Shown here: piece by piece, positions 42,989 through 52,140 of the stretch
How positions within the stretch are numbered: the stretch's first letter is position 1
How the letters are laid out: every line of letters starts with the position of its first letter
Source of the DNA: Cellvibrionaceae bacterium
Lineage (GTDB): Bacteria; Pseudomonadota; Gammaproteobacteria; Pseudomonadales; Cellvibrionaceae
Length of the DNA: 64,000 bases
Direction of reading: 5' to 3'
Assembly (NCBI GenBank): GCA_028281575.1
Contig: JANQJP010000001.1
Coordinates: 1 to 64,000, forward strand
The notes under the pieces: generated by a model
Seen by the model: the letters and a program-made list of their open reading frames with translations, nothing else
What the model was told of the DNA's origin: nothing
Database searches by the model: none
Made by a program: the position numbers and the translations under genes

Positions 42989-44167
42989 ATGATGATTCGT
43001 ACTTTCCTGCTGTTATTTTGTAGTGCCTCCTTATTTTTAAGCTCCTGTGGTTTTTCTGATAAAAAAGATGGCGCGTTTCGCGATAGAGGCAAAGATTATC
43101 TTCGCACCGGTCCAATAGAAAAAATTGATATGCCCGAAGGCATCGAAAGTACAGTGCTTGAACAGCTGTACCCCATTCCCGAAGTAAATGCGAACGATGA
43201 GTTTGGCGATGAGTACAATTTAGTCGATTACGAAATTCCGCGCCCGGTACCTATTAATTCTGATGAAAAATCCCTGGGCGTGAAAATTCTGACTTTGGGA
43301 GATGAACGATGGGTTTATTTGGGTGCGTCCACAAGTCAGGTTTGGCCGCGGACACAGAGCTTTCTCGCAAATTCAGATATAGGTGTTATTGCCAGCGACG
43401 CCAATTCGGGTCTTATTGAGACAGATTGGCTGCAGTATGTAGATAACAAGGACGTCTATGTGCGTTTTCAAATTCGTCTGGAAAAAGGTGTTCACGAAGA
43501 GACGACAGAGGTGCATGTGCTCGAAGCTGAATTCCCTGTGGGTGAGCCCTTGCCTTCACCTATGGTGTGGCCAGAGGTTTCGAGCGATCCGGCGCGTGAG
43601 GAGTGGCTCGTACGTGAACTTGCCAATCACCTGGCGCAAACGATTGATAATGCCAGTGCTTCGTTGCTTGGACAGAACGTTGGTGGTGAGTTAAAAGCAA
43701 GTTTTTTGCGCGATAGACGAGAGCCAACAATGGCGCTGCGCCTGAGTAAAAACCGCGCGTGGGCAACGCTGACACACGCAGCTAAATCAGAAGGTTTTGT
43801 CACTTGGGAAGCCGATAAAAACAAAGGGATTATTTTCGCTGATTATGATCCCGACATTATTAAGAAAAAAAGCTTTTTCCGACGCTTGTTTACTTTTGAT
43901 TGGGGCAAAGATAAACCCAAGCCAGCGCCATATAAGTTGGCTAAGGTGCTTGAGCATTTAAGTGGCTCGGAAAATGTGCGCGAAACCTTTGCCAGTATCA
44001 GCGGCGCTGATTTTAAACCGGCGTTAAAAAATGGCCGCGGTTATTTAATTATTATGAATAAAGACGGTGATCAGCACACTGTTGTCATTCGCGATCACCG
44101 AGGGCGTAAACTTCCCATTGTGGAGGCCAAAGAAAGAATTCGTCTTTTGCGCAAAAATTTAATTTAA
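42989..44167 (+). CDS. bamC: outer membrane assembly lipoprotein BamC
   Basis: 392 residues. Lipoprotein signal peptide FLLLFCSASLFLSSCGF with lipobox LSSC. The BamC (NlpB) pattern follows: an unstructured N-terminal part (IPRPVPIN), then two helix-grip domains, WVYLGASTSQVWPRTQSFLANSDIGVIASDANSGLIETDWL and ALRLSKNRAWATLTHAAKSEGFVTWEADKNKGIIFADYD. It binds BamD in the outer membrane protein insertion machine. Co-transcribed with dapA upstream and the MBL gene 4 bp downstream. Confidence 0.92.
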   Translation: MMIRTFLLLFCSASLFLSSCGFSDKKDGAFRDRGKDYLRTGPIEKIDMPEGIESTVLEQLYPIPEVNANDEFGDEYNLVDYEIPRPVPINSDEKSLGVKILTLGDERWVYLGASTSQVWPRTQSFLANSDIGVIASDANSGLIETDWLQYVDNKDVYVRFQIRLEKGVHEETTEVHVLEAEFPVGEPLPSPMVWPEVSSDPAREEWLVRELANHLAQTIDNASASLLGQNVGGELKASFLRDRREPTMALRLSKNRAWATLTHAAKSEGFVTWEADKNKGIIFADYDPDIIKKKSFFRRLFTFDWGKDKPKPAPYKLAKVLEHLSGSENVRETFASISGADFKPALKNGRGYLIIMNKDGDQHTVVIRDHRGRKLPIVEAKERIRLLRKNLI

Positions 44168-44171
44168 GCCG

Positions 44172-44948
44172 GTGAGTATTAAACCTTCTTTTCGGTTTGC
44201 ATCATTGGGAAGCGGCAGTTCGGGTAATGCAACACTGGTCGCGAGCGATACAGCTGCTTTAATTATCGATTGTGGTTTTTCTCTGCGCGAAACGATTGCT
44301 CGTTTCGACCGCCTTGACTTTTCGCTCGATCATATTGCCGGTATTTTAGTTACGCACGAACATGGTGATCATGCCAAAGGCGTAAGCGCGCTCGCTCGCC
44401 ATTGTGGTGTGCCTGTCTACATGAGTGCAGGTACGTGTATTGCCGGAGGCTTCTCATCGCTCGAGGGTGTACGCATTATCAGTGCTAACGAACCATTTAG
44501 CGCAGGTGGCTTTGGTGTATTGCCGGTTACTGTGCCTCATGATGCACGCGAGCCACTTCAGTTCGTTGTGAGTCACGCTGAACGCAAGTTGGGTATTTTG
44601 ACTGACTTGGGTTCCGTCAGCCCGGCAGTACTCGATAGTTACTCGGGTTGCGACGGGCTTTTTGTCGAAGCAAATCACGATGAGTATATGTTGGCGGCAG
44701 GTCCTTATCCCCCGAGTTTGCAACGTCGGGTTGGCGGTCCATGGGGGCATTTAAATAATCAGCAGACACTGCACATGTTGCGTAACATCGACTTGAGCCG
44801 TGTTCAACACTTGGTCGTCGGCCACATAAGCAAAAAAAATAATTCGTTGTTGAAGGTTCAGTCAGCTTTGCAGGAAATCTCAAACGAGATAGGCGAGGTA
44901 TATTATGCCTGCCAAGATCAGGGTTTTGCTTGGTTGCACCTTCGCTAG
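44172..44948 (+). CDS. MBL-fold metallo-hydrolase (YycJ/WalJ-like)
   Basis: 258 residues from a GTG. Start FRFASLGSGSSGNATLVASDTAALIIDCGFSLRET is typical of YycJ-like proteins, the zinc motif is VTHEHGDHAKGV (H-x-H-x-D-H), and further ligands lie in VPHDAREPLQF, LGILTDLGSV, FVEANHD and VVGHISKKNN. Family members are thought to be phosphodiesterase- or nuclease-like hydrolases; the exact substrate in Gammaproteobacteria is not known to me. Third gene of the dapA-bamC run, 4 bp after bamC. Confidence 0.88.
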   Translation: MSIKPSFRFASLGSGSSGNATLVASDTAALIIDCGFSLRETIARFDRLDFSLDHIAGILVTHEHGDHAKGVSALARHCGVPVYMSAGTCIAGGFSSLEGVRIISANEPFSAGGFGVLPVTVPHDAREPLQFVVSHAERKLGILTDLGSVSPAVLDSYSGCDGLFVEANHDEYMLAAGPYPPSLQRRVGGPWGHLNNQQTLHMLRNIDLSRVQHLVVGHISKKNNSLLKVQSALQEISNEIGEVYYACQDQGFAWLHLR

Positions 44949-45484
44949 GGCCGTTGGTCTATAAGATGACGAACTTTAACCTGTCAAATTAATACTTAAG
45001 TGCTGTATCCCTTTCGTTTCTTCATGTGACAGTTTGCTGACATAATTGTTACCGTATGTGAGTGGTTACTATCGGTCCAATATATATTTTTGCGTCTATT
45101 TCGTTGAACCTTTTCCACACATGTAACTGTTGTTCCCAAATGTCGAATATTTTCTACTCAATTTTTAATTAAATTGCTGTTGAATTTGATAAGTTATTGA
45201 AAAATAAAGATTTTTTTATCTTTGTATGTTTTTGCAACAAATTGAACTACCCACTGTATTTATGGGCTTTAAACGCAGGTATGAAGGTGTTTCGCACAGA
45301 GTTATCCACAGATACTGTGAGTAAGTTTGAATCTGCAAATACATTTTTAACAATGTGTGTAGACAGGTAGCGTAGCGTTTTTTTGTCATAGAAAAGACAT
45401 CTAGCTCAACATGAACTGCAAAACTAAAAAGCTGCATTATACTTTTAGACAAATAGCAATTAAGACTTTTGCAGGGGAGCTCTT
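44949..45484. other. AT-rich intergenic region with DnaA-like boxes
   Basis: 536 bp without a supportable gene. It contains a perfect DnaA box TTATCCACA at 45302-45310 and a near match TTTTCCACA at 45111-45119, but no cluster of boxes. AGGGGAG before 45485 is the ribosome site of the next gene. Probably promoter DNA for the PilZ gene. Confidence 0.4.
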
Positions 45485-45757
45485 GTGGAAGAGAGAAGAA
45501 AGTATGAGCGAAGGGCCTCATCTATCCGAGTAGAGATGGAACACCCTTCTTTTGGCAAAATTATTGGCTCGACGACGGATATTTCCGATGGGGGGGCCCA
45601 GGTAACCATTGAGAAAGTTGTCGCCCCGCCCGTGGGCACTGAAGTGAATGTTGTATTCAAAAAGATGGTAGGTATGATTAACGATAAGCCCGTTGCGATG
45701 AAAGTAATGCATTCATCCAAGTGCACGCTGGGTTTAATGTTTTTACCCCGAACTTAG
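45485..45757 (+). CDS. PilZ domain protein
   Basis: 90 residues from a GTG with AGGGGAG 5 bp upstream. A single PilZ domain with the c-di-GMP-binding RxxxR (RRKYERR at 4-10) and D/N-x-S-x-x-G (DISDGGAQV at about 33-41). Such stand-alone proteins bind cyclic-di-GMP and act as receptors or adaptors. The diguanylate cyclase at 36684 is the only other c-di-GMP gene in the window. The 3' end overlaps the convergent LRR lipoprotein gene by 4 bp. Confidence 0.88.
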   Translation: MEERRKYERRASSIRVEMEHPSFGKIIGSTTDISDGGAQVTIEKVVAPPVGTEVNVVFKKMVGMINDKPVAMKVMHSSKCTLGLMFLPRT

Positions 45758-46224
45758 TCCTTTTCTATATTAGGTTGGCAATGCGATGGCACTTCGATTG
45801 CCTCGACCTTTTTAAGCTGATCCAGGTCTTTGCAAAGCAGATTGTCATTACCTTTGAGGTTTAGATGCCGGAGTTCGTCTAACTCAGTGAGTTGCGCGAT
45901 ACTGGCGACGTTGTTTTCTGCTAGTCCCAATTGATTAAGGTTTGTAAAAATCTCGATGCCGTCGAGGCTGTTTATTGCGCCTGGAGGGCAGAGTAAACGC
46001 TGCAGTTGGTCTGCTCGAGTAACATTTTCTTCAGCAATAGCACTCTTGACGCAAGTTCTCAGGAATGGGTCGCTAATGCTGAAGCCGGAGAAGAGGGGCG
46101 GCGGCGTATAGACGACTCTATCATTGATAGAGAACTCGTAGCGCGAGCAAGAAATTAAAGAGGTAAAAAGCGTCAAAAACAAAAAATAGCGTATGAGCAC
46201 CGGATAGTACTTTAATTGGAACAT
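45754..46224 (-). CDS. leucine-rich-repeat lipoprotein
   Basis: 156 residues from MFQLKYYPVLIRYF; an upstream ATG (46236) is also possible. Signal peptide FLFLTLFTSLISC with lipobox LISC, so it is anchored to the outer or inner membrane. After the variable SRYEFSINDRVVYTPPPLFS segment there is a stretch of about three leucine-rich repeats: INSLDGIEIFTNLNQLGLAENNVASIAQLTELDELRHLNLKGNDNLL, then LDQLKKVEAIEV. This matches small bacterial LRR lipoproteins of unknown partner. It starts 77 bp after the stop of the BNR-repeat gene on the same strand, so the two may be co-transcribed. Confidence 0.75.
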   Translation of the reverse strand: MFQLKYYPVLIRYFLFLTLFTSLISCSRYEFSINDRVVYTPPPLFSGFSISDPFLRTCVKSAIAEENVTRADQLQRLLCPPGAINSLDGIEIFTNLNQLGLAENNVASIAQLTELDELRHLNLKGNDNLLCKDLDQLKKVEAIEVPSHCQPNIEKD

Positions 46225-46300
46225 CGCTGTTTCCATGCAGTTCTGATAGGGTACATCATATCTAAAAGTAAGTTTTGCTAATACTCTAGTTGATGGCCAT

Positions 46301-48415
46301 TTACCCGTTGGTATCATTCTTTATTTTTCCGGCCATCGCGACCACGGAGTCGATAGGCACTTGGGGTTGCTTGCCAAACTCTATGGAAGGCGTGAGTAGG
46401 CTTACCAATGTTGCTAAATCAAGGCTACTGTGGTCCTGTACTGAGAGCGAATTAATAAGCTGTAGAGCTTGTGCTCTAGACAAATAAAAGTCTGACAGTT
46501 TGATGTTGTAGCGGTAATTTGTGAGAAGTATCTGAATAAAAAAAACGATGACTGCTAGGACAGAAATACGTACCGCTAGCTTTTCAGCTCTTTTTCCCAG
46601 CGTTGATTGCTCTTTTTCAAGCAGGGATTCTTTAAAGTTTTCTGTCTTTTGGTTTAAGTTTTGAAGTAGAGAGAGGCGCGCGTATTCATTTTTATATACT
46701 GTTTTTGAAAGTAGCTTAGCTAAATTTTCTACATTTTCAGAGGATATTTCTTTTTCGAGGTTATGTAATGTGTGCAACCGCCCATCACTGGTAATAATTG
46801 TTCCGCTTCCATCACCGGAAAGGCCAAGCCCACTTAAATATTCCCCATTCGTCAGAGAGTTATGCGCATTCCAGGTAAATCCATTATCTATGGATACAAG
46901 TAGTTTTCCAGATATCCCTGGGATTATGCCGATACCTGCACTAGAAAAAACTGCTTTACCAAACCCCGTATCTTTGAATTGCTCTAGTTTTTGCCATGTT
47001 AGGCCCTTGTTTCTCGATATAAGCGGAGTCTCGAAATAATTGCTTGTAATAACGCCAATACCGGAGCTAGAAAAAACAGGTTGTGTTAAGTCGGCGACCA
47101 CATTTAAATTTTGATTGTGCCATGTCAGCCCGCCATCTTCAGATACAAGTAATGTTCCCGAGTTTCCCGTGATTACGCCGATATTTGAATCAAAGAAAAC
47201 TGGACGTCTAAGGTGTGCATATGAAAACGAGTTTTGTGCTCTCCAGGTTAAACCTCCGTCTTCAGATACTAGGAGAACACCGAAGTCACCGGTAATAATG
47301 CCAATATTGTTATCAGAAAAAATCGGTTGGTTAAGGTTTGCTTCTGTAAAGTTAGGTAGGTTTTTCCATGTCATTCCGTTGTCGTCTGATACAAACAACG
47401 AGCCTGATTCGCCGGTAATTACGCCTGTGCCAGTATGAGAAAATACCGGTTGCCAAAGGCCTGTATCTGTATTTGTATTCTGATTTGCCCATGTGGTTCC
47501 GCCATCATTACTAGTTAGTAAGGTACCAGATTCTCCAGAGATAATGCCAATTCCTGCTTTGGAGAAAATTGGTGGCCAAAGATCGCCGTGTACTTTGGTA
47601 TCGATAGCTTTCCAAGTATGTCCACTATCCAAAGAAATTAAAACTGCTCCAGACTTGCCGGCGATAACGCCGATACCAGAATCAGAGAATACAGGTTGCC
47701 ATAGATCGCTTTTGGTAAGGGGGTCCTGCAGTTGCCAGGTTAACCCATTATCGTTAGAAATTAGAAGTGTTCCAGATTCGCCAGCGATGACTCCTGCACC
47801 ACTGTCTGAGAAAATTGGTCGATGAAGCAAGCTGCTAGTACCAGTCTCTTTATTTTGCCATGTCATTCCACCATCAAAAGAGACCAGCAATGAGCCGTAT
47901 TCTCCGGTAATAACAAGGTTGTTAGTGGTAGCAAAAGTTGGTTTACTTAAGTAACCAGTGGTTTTCGAGTTGTGCTTTTTCCAGGTTTGACCTCCATCAT
48001 TTGTAGTCAAAAGGGTACCCGATTCTCCGGTAACTATTCCTGCACCGTTGTTATAAAATTCGATATTCAGTGAATATACTCCATAAGGAAGTGTACTGTT
48101 GGGTTTAGTAACAAATGTAACAGGTGGTAACTGCGACTTGATATTTGTTATCTGCTGTTGAATTTTTTGTATCTGAGAATCTAATTCCAGCGTAGATGTT
48201 TGTGGGTACAGGTGACGATCCAATTTGTCTAATCCATAAGGGAGAAAAACCACCACGCCAAGGCCCACAATTAGGAGCAGATATATACTACGTAAAACAA
48301 GATTTGCATTCTTTTTTAAACTTTGACTGAGAGTAGAAAAGTTTTCGGCAATAGATAATAAGTCTTTTTCCGAAGCTTCGAGTTTCATGTGTGTATCAAC
48401 TTCCATATATAGCAC
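46301..48415 (-). CDS. membrane protein with about ten BNR/Ycf48-type repeats
   Basis: 704 residues. Topology: cytoplasmic N-terminus (about 40), span RSIYLLLIVGLGVVVFLPYGL, a short coiled coil (LDSQIQKIQQQITNIKSQL), about ten tandem repeats of roughly 41 residues at about 110-520, a helical stretch, then a C-terminal span ISVLAVIVFFIQILL. Each repeat has the form G-I/V-x-x-G-E/N-S-G-T-L-L-x-S-x-D-G-G-x-T-W (for example GVITGNSGTLLVSEDGGLTW). This is the BNR/Asp-box and Ycf48 beta-propeller blade. Function unknown; a periplasmic propeller held by two spans. Start may be a few codons later (M7 or M10). Confidence 0.8.
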   Translation of the reverse strand: MLYMEVDTHMKLEASEKDLLSIAENFSTLSQSLKKNANLVLRSIYLLLIVGLGVVVFLPYGLDKLDRHLYPQTSTLELDSQIQKIQQQITNIKSQLPPVTFVTKPNSTLPYGVYSLNIEFYNNGAGIVTGESGTLLTTNDGGQTWKKHNSKTTGYLSKPTFATTNNLVITGEYGSLLVSFDGGMTWQNKETGTSSLLHRPIFSDSGAGVIAGESGTLLISNDNGLTWQLQDPLTKSDLWQPVFSDSGIGVIAGKSGAVLISLDSGHTWKAIDTKVHGDLWPPIFSKAGIGIISGESGTLLTSNDGGTTWANQNTNTDTGLWQPVFSHTGTGVITGESGSLFVSDDNGMTWKNLPNFTEANLNQPIFSDNNIGIITGDFGVLLVSEDGGLTWRAQNSFSYAHLRRPVFFDSNIGVITGNSGTLLVSEDGGLTWHNQNLNVVADLTQPVFSSSGIGVITSNYFETPLISRNKGLTWQKLEQFKDTGFGKAVFSSAGIGIIPGISGKLLVSIDNGFTWNAHNSLTNGEYLSGLGLSGDGSGTIITSDGRLHTLHNLEKEISSENVENLAKLLSKTVYKNEYARLSLLQNLNQKTENFKESLLEKEQSTLGKRAEKLAVRISVLAVIVFFIQILLTNYRYNIKLSDFYLSRAQALQLINSLSVQDHSSLDLATLVSLLTPSIEFGKQPQVPIDSVVAMAGKIKNDTNG

Positions 48416-48787
48416 CGTTGTAAAACTTTTTATACCAATTTTCCCGGGAAATACAAAGTTTAGCAGCGTGAATTTGTAGTGGAATACTTATTTTAATAAT
48501 ACTGGATATTTATTGATGAATGTCAGCGGCACGCTTTAAAAGACTACACCAAATATGTCAAGATGAATGATTTCAGTTTATCCAGGAAATTTGCAATGAG
48601 ATTCAGTTAAGACCTGTCTTGATTGTGTCTATATCTATTAGATTTGGCGAGAGGCTATTGGTTGAAGGTTTTTCGTTCCTCCCGCTTTGCTCAAATGCCT
48701 AAAATTCTACCCGGTGCAATTGCCGGGTTACTATGCGTGTGACGATGTGCTGTATCATGGCTGCTAAATAAAAAAAGAGTTTATAAA
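48416..48787. other. intergenic region before rsmJ
   Basis: 372 bp without a supportable gene. A small GC palindrome at 48709-48728 (ACCCGG...CCGGGT) may be a terminator-like or REP-type hairpin. Confidence 0.35.
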
Positions 48788-49618
48788 ATGACAGTGGCAC
48801 CCACAGGGCATATTGGTTTACGCGTCGTGAGTGAGGCGGCGCGATTCGATACGCGCGCGCAATATTTTGCAGAAAGCATGGGTGTGCCTTGTGTGTCCAG
48901 CAATAACAAAGCGGATTTGACGGCTTCTGACAGTACTTACCTTCTTCATTTTTCAGATAGTGGTGTTTTTTTGTCATGGTTCGAGGGAAAAAAATCTCTG
49001 AACCTTAAGTTGGATTTTATTGCGGGAGCCAATCGACACCGGCGCAAATTTGGCGGCGGTAAAAGTCAAATGCTCGCTAAAGCGGTTGGTATTCAATCGA
49101 AATTCAAACCTTGTATCTTGGATTGCACCGCAGGGCAGGCGGGGGACGCGTTCGTTTTCGCCGGCTTGGGATGTCAAGTAAGAATGTTGGAGCGGTCGCC
49201 AATCGCACATTTGCTGCTCGAAGACGCGCTTCGGCGAGCGGCGATTTGGGCAGAGCAAGAGGACTCTTTGCTCGCAGATATCTTGCAACGGATGGAGCTG
49301 GTTTTTAGCAACGCCTTAGATTGTCTGGATGCATCTGACGATTCAGCTGATGTTATATATATCGATCCAATGTTTCCTGAACGCAAGAAAAAAACAGCAC
49401 TTGTAAAAAAAGAGATGCGCGTTTTTCACGACCTGATCGGGGGTGATGAGGACGCAGATAGCCTGCTAGGCAGGGCCTTAGAGAAGGCTCAATATCGCGT
49501 GGTGGTTAAACGGCCGAGAATTGCGCCATTTTTAGGTGCTCTTGCACCGACCTACCAATTGAGTGGCAGGTCAACGCGTTTTGATATCTATGCGCTAAAG
49601 CGTATGCCTGCGGAATAA
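48788..49618 (+). CDS. rsmJ: 16S rRNA (guanine-1516-N2)-methyltransferase
   Basis: 276 residues. The RsmJ pattern is strong: LDFIAGANRHRRKFGGGKSQMLAKAVG, the SAM-binding ILDCTAGQAGDAFVFAGLGCQVRMLERSP, the catalytic DVIYIDPMFPERKKKTALVKKEM (DPMF), and the end RVVVKRPRIAPFLGALAPTYQLSGRSTRFDIY. It methylates G1516 in the 16S rRNA using S-adenosylmethionine. Confidence 0.94.
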   Translation: MTVAPTGHIGLRVVSEAARFDTRAQYFAESMGVPCVSSNNKADLTASDSTYLLHFSDSGVFLSWFEGKKSLNLKLDFIAGANRHRRKFGGGKSQMLAKAVGIQSKFKPCILDCTAGQAGDAFVFAGLGCQVRMLERSPIAHLLLEDALRRAAIWAEQEDSLLADILQRMELVFSNALDCLDASDDSADVIYIDPMFPERKKKTALVKKEMRVFHDLIGGDEDADSLLGRALEKAQYRVVVKRPRIAPFLGALAPTYQLSGRSTRFDIYALKRMPAE

Positions 49619-49632
49619 CAGCGGGACCAGTC

Positions 49633-50118
49633 TTAATCGACTGCGCGCAATACGGGGTGCGATTCGACCGAATATCGGGCTTTTGCCTCTTCATCCTTGT
49701 CCGCAACATCAACAACGAGTAAGTGCTCACCGTTTTCGATATCTTCGTGGTATTGCTCGAATTCATGGTTGAGTTTGGCGATACCCATAAGACCACCTTC
49801 CCATGTGCAAAAGCCCATTGTCGCAGCCGCGATAAACCCTAAGATTGCCCAGCTAACGGAATCTGTAATTCCATATACGTATCCGCCACCGAGAATACAC
49901 ATGGACAATACAACACCAATAACAGCACCGCGGATTCCGTAATAGGTTAAGTCTCGTTTTGACCAATCTGAAAAGGTGGGGATATCGTGCTTAGCTAATT
50001 CGCCATCGCTATTACTAAGTACGTGGATATGTGAGCGCGGGATACCGTTGGCTTCCAAGTCTTGTTCTACGGCGTCGAGTTCTTCTATATCATTCGTGAG
50101 GTATTTTAGCTTGGACAT
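49633..50118 (-). CDS. conserved hypothetical membrane protein
   Basis: 161 residues from MSKLKYLTNDIEELD, with GAGGAG 6 bp before the ATG. The N-terminal 50 residues look like a small alpha/beta domain (DAVEQDLEANGIPRSHIHVLSNSDGEL) of the general-stress-protein/DUF1269 type. Two membrane spans follow (GAVIGVVLSMCILGGGYVYG and SVSWAILGFIAAATMGFCTW), and the tail LVVDVADKDEEAKAR resembles a short strand-helix. Such proteins are said to bind or sense in the membrane; I do not assign a function. Convergent with rsmJ. Confidence 0.65.
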   Translation of the reverse strand: MSKLKYLTNDIEELDAVEQDLEANGIPRSHIHVLSNSDGELAKHDIPTFSDWSKRDLTYYGIRGAVIGVVLSMCILGGGYVYGITDSVSWAILGFIAAATMGFCTWEGGLMGIAKLNHEFEQYHEDIENGEHLLVVDVADKDEEAKARYSVESHPVLRAVD

Positions 50119-50250
50119 TTTCGACTCCTCGGGTTGCAACCCTCTGGCGTAACACGTTTAATTCTACAGCGTATACGTATGTCGATAACTGGTCCGATTA
50201 GAGATATTTTTCCTAAAAAAAAGCATGTTAACAAGAAGAAGGAATGAGCA

Positions 50251-50682
50251 ATGGCAGAATCCCTGCGTAAACGCCTCAAAGTCTACTATCTAGCCGCAAT
50301 GGCAGGTATGTTGCTTTCTATCATCAGTTTTAGCTATAACGCGTGGCGTTTGGAGGTAACCGAAGACAATAGCAACCGGCGGATGGCATCATTTGAAATG
50401 CTGCATCTGCTGGCAGAGCTGGAGCAGGTAATATATGCGGCTCATTACGATAATGATCCTGTTGCAGGTAGTCCGCGCCTGGGCTGGGTAAAAGTGGGGC
50501 TTATCGGCGATCTCAGCTTTTTGCTATCGGCGCCCGTGCAAAATCAAACGGTTAATCTGCGCCAGGCCTGGGCTAAAAACTGGGAGAGTGTGTCAAGTAC
50601 CCGGTCGGTAGTCGATGCTCTGGTTGAAGAGATAGATTTGACGCGAGCCCGCATAAAGGACGAACTCGCTGATCTGGAGTAG
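50251..50682 (+). CDS. hypothetical single-span protein
   Basis: 143 residues with AGAAGGA about 8 bp before the ATG. A basic N-terminus (MAESLRKRLKVYYL) precedes one membrane span (AAMAGMLLSIISFSYNAWRL) at about 14-33. The rest is an extracytoplasmic helical domain with ASFEMLHLLAELEQVIYAAHYDNDPVAGSPRLGWVKVGLIGDL and a C-terminal coiled stretch. No family recognised. Convergent with chrR. Confidence 0.6.
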   Translation: MAESLRKRLKVYYLAAMAGMLLSIISFSYNAWRLEVTEDNSNRRMASFEMLHLLAELEQVIYAAHYDNDPVAGSPRLGWVKVGLIGDLSFLLSAPVQNQTVNLRQAWAKNWESVSSTRSVVDALVEEIDLTRARIKDELADLE

Positions 50683-50693
50683 TACTGTAAAAT

Positions 50694-51371
50694 TCAACCT
50701 GGTTGAAACGATAGGAAAGGATTAATAAGTTTACCCAGCACGCCTGTCAGTCGCACCGGTGCTTCCACCACGGACAAGCATAAGCAATCTTGATTTTGCG
50801 CTGCGGTAGGTCGATGTTTCTGGCCCGGTTCACGCATCATAAAGTCGCCAACGTTATATGTGCCGTCCTCGTCAGAAAAGCTACCCTGCAAGATTACAGT
50901 GACCTCTCGTCCACCGTGATCATGTTCCGCGACTTTTGCACCCCGGCTTATCTTATGTAGACACACTTCGTATTTATCCTGGCCGGTTGTCAACTGCGCC
51001 TCACGAAGCGAAGGAGACACGCGCCGCCATTTAATGCGTTCTTTGGGTAATAGTTTGCGCACAATCTCTGGAAGTTCGCTGTTATCTTCAAGTTTGGCAC
51101 CTTCGGTCACACCTTTACTTTCTTGTTTTGGCAGTGAGCGAATTTTTTGCATAAGCGAATCAAAGTCGCTGGGTGTATTCGCACTCATATCAGATGAAGC
51201 AGGCGCGCTTTCATTCAGAAGTGCAGCACCTACCATATTGAGCTTGGAAAGCTGCCGGCGGCACTGCGGGCACATGGCCAAGTGCGCTTTAACGCTTATT
51301 GAAAGTCCCCAATCGAGGGATCCAGCAGCATACTCGGCTAACAGGTTCTCATCGGGGTGAAATGTAATCAC
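50694..51371 (-). CDS. chrR: ChrR-type zinc cupin anti-sigma factor
   Basis: 225 residues. The zinc-binding anti-sigma domain is at the N-terminus: HPDENLLAEYAAGSLDWGLSISVKAHLAMCPQC (H-x3-C-x2-C). A linker follows, then a ChrR-type cupin (AKVAEHDHGGREVTVILQGSFSDEDGTYNVGDFMMREPGQKHRPTA) with metal ligands H, H, E and H. In Rhodobacter sphaeroides ChrR holds an ECF sigma factor until singlet oxygen or peroxide damage releases it. Located 10 bp downstream of the ECF sigma gene in one operon. Confidence 0.93.
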   Translation of the reverse strand: MITFHPDENLLAEYAAGSLDWGLSISVKAHLAMCPQCRRQLSKLNMVGAALLNESAPASSDMSANTPSDFDSLMQKIRSLPKQESKGVTEGAKLEDNSELPEIVRKLLPKERIKWRRVSPSLREAQLTTGQDKYEVCLHKISRGAKVAEHDHGGREVTVILQGSFSDEDGTYNVGDFMMREPGQKHRPTAAQNQDCLCLSVVEAPVRLTGVLGKLINPFLSFQPG

Positions 51372-51381
51372 AAAACGTACC

Positions 51382-51996
51382 TCAATTTACATCTATGGTT
51401 GCTTGCAAACGTTTTAGGCCCAGCCTCACGCGTGATTTTACTGTGCCCAGAGGAAGCTCCAGCTCACTGGCTATTTCAGTATGGGATTTGCCTTCCATAT
51501 AAACTTTTTGTAGACATTGCCGCTGTTCTGATGGCAGGGTTTTCAGTAGGTGTGCAACTTGTTTTTCCGTTCGGCTTTGGTGCAAGTAGATATAGGGTTG
51601 GCTACCATCGTCTTCATCCCAAATATCTTCTGTCGTTAATGGGTCGGTCTGCGCATCCTGACGTGCGTGCTTGCGCAGAAAATCTATGCGCGCATTTCTG
51701 GTTAGCGTGAAAATCCAGGTACTTGCGGCGGCTTTAGACGAGTCGTAACTGTGTGCTTTGAGCCACACTTTCACCATCACTTCTTGCACTAACTCTTCAG
51801 ACGTTTCCAGTGCCATGCCTCCGCCGTGAGCTTGCAAAAAACCACGAATAAGTGGACTAAAGTGCGTGTGCAAGGCGGCAAAAGCGTCTTCGTCTTGAGA
51901 TCTACCCACCTTTTCCAGCAGGTCCGACCAGTGCTTGGGAGAGGGGTTTGAATTTGGTGACGCGTCCTGCATTTGCGTGTTCATCTTGGTCAGCAT
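51382..51996 (-). CDS. rpoE: ECF sigma factor paired with ChrR
   Basis: 204 residues. Region 2 (RGFLQAHGGGMALETSEELVQEVMVKVWLKAHSYDSSKAAASTWIFTLTRNARIDFLRKH) and region 4 (LKTLPSEQRQCLQKVYMEGKSHTEIASELELPLGTVKSRVRLGLKRL) are complete. It belongs to the RpoE-ChrR (ECF11-like) group that controls the singlet-oxygen response; this is not the sigma-E of envelope stress. The start could be M5 instead of M1. The divergent gene set at 52141-57417 matches the regulon of this type. Confidence 0.92.
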   Translation of the reverse strand: MLTKMNTQMQDASPNSNPSPKHWSDLLEKVGRSQDEDAFAALHTHFSPLIRGFLQAHGGGMALETSEELVQEVMVKVWLKAHSYDSSKAAASTWIFTLTRNARIDFLRKHARQDAQTDPLTTEDIWDEDDGSQPYIYLHQSRTEKQVAHLLKTLPSEQRQCLQKVYMEGKSHTEIASELELPLGTVKSRVRLGLKRLQATIDVN

Positions 51997-52140
51997 TGTT
52001 CCGGCTTATATTAGCAAATACTTGTTGAACTGGCTTTATATACGGAGTAAGTCTGTGTTCCGGATTAACTCAGGGCAATGAAAGCGGTGTTTTGTCATGC
52101 GCTTCTCGCCTAAAAATATTAATTTTTGTAGGAGAAAATT
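51997..52140. promoter_or_regulatory. promoter region between ECF sigma and its likely regulon
   Basis: 144 bp between divergent transcription units. I looked for the RpoE-ChrR consensus (TGATCC near -35 with TAAGA near -10) and did not find a convincing match. No call on specific elements. Confidence 0.3.

Noticed and set aside
45111..45310. Replication origin in the AT-rich gap
   Set aside because: Only one perfect and one near-perfect DnaA box, no cluster, and no dnaA, dnaN or gyrB nearby.
46770..47825. Repeated opposite-strand frames in the BNR-repeat gene
   Set aside because: They arise from the repeated coding sequence on the minus strand and carry no family signature.
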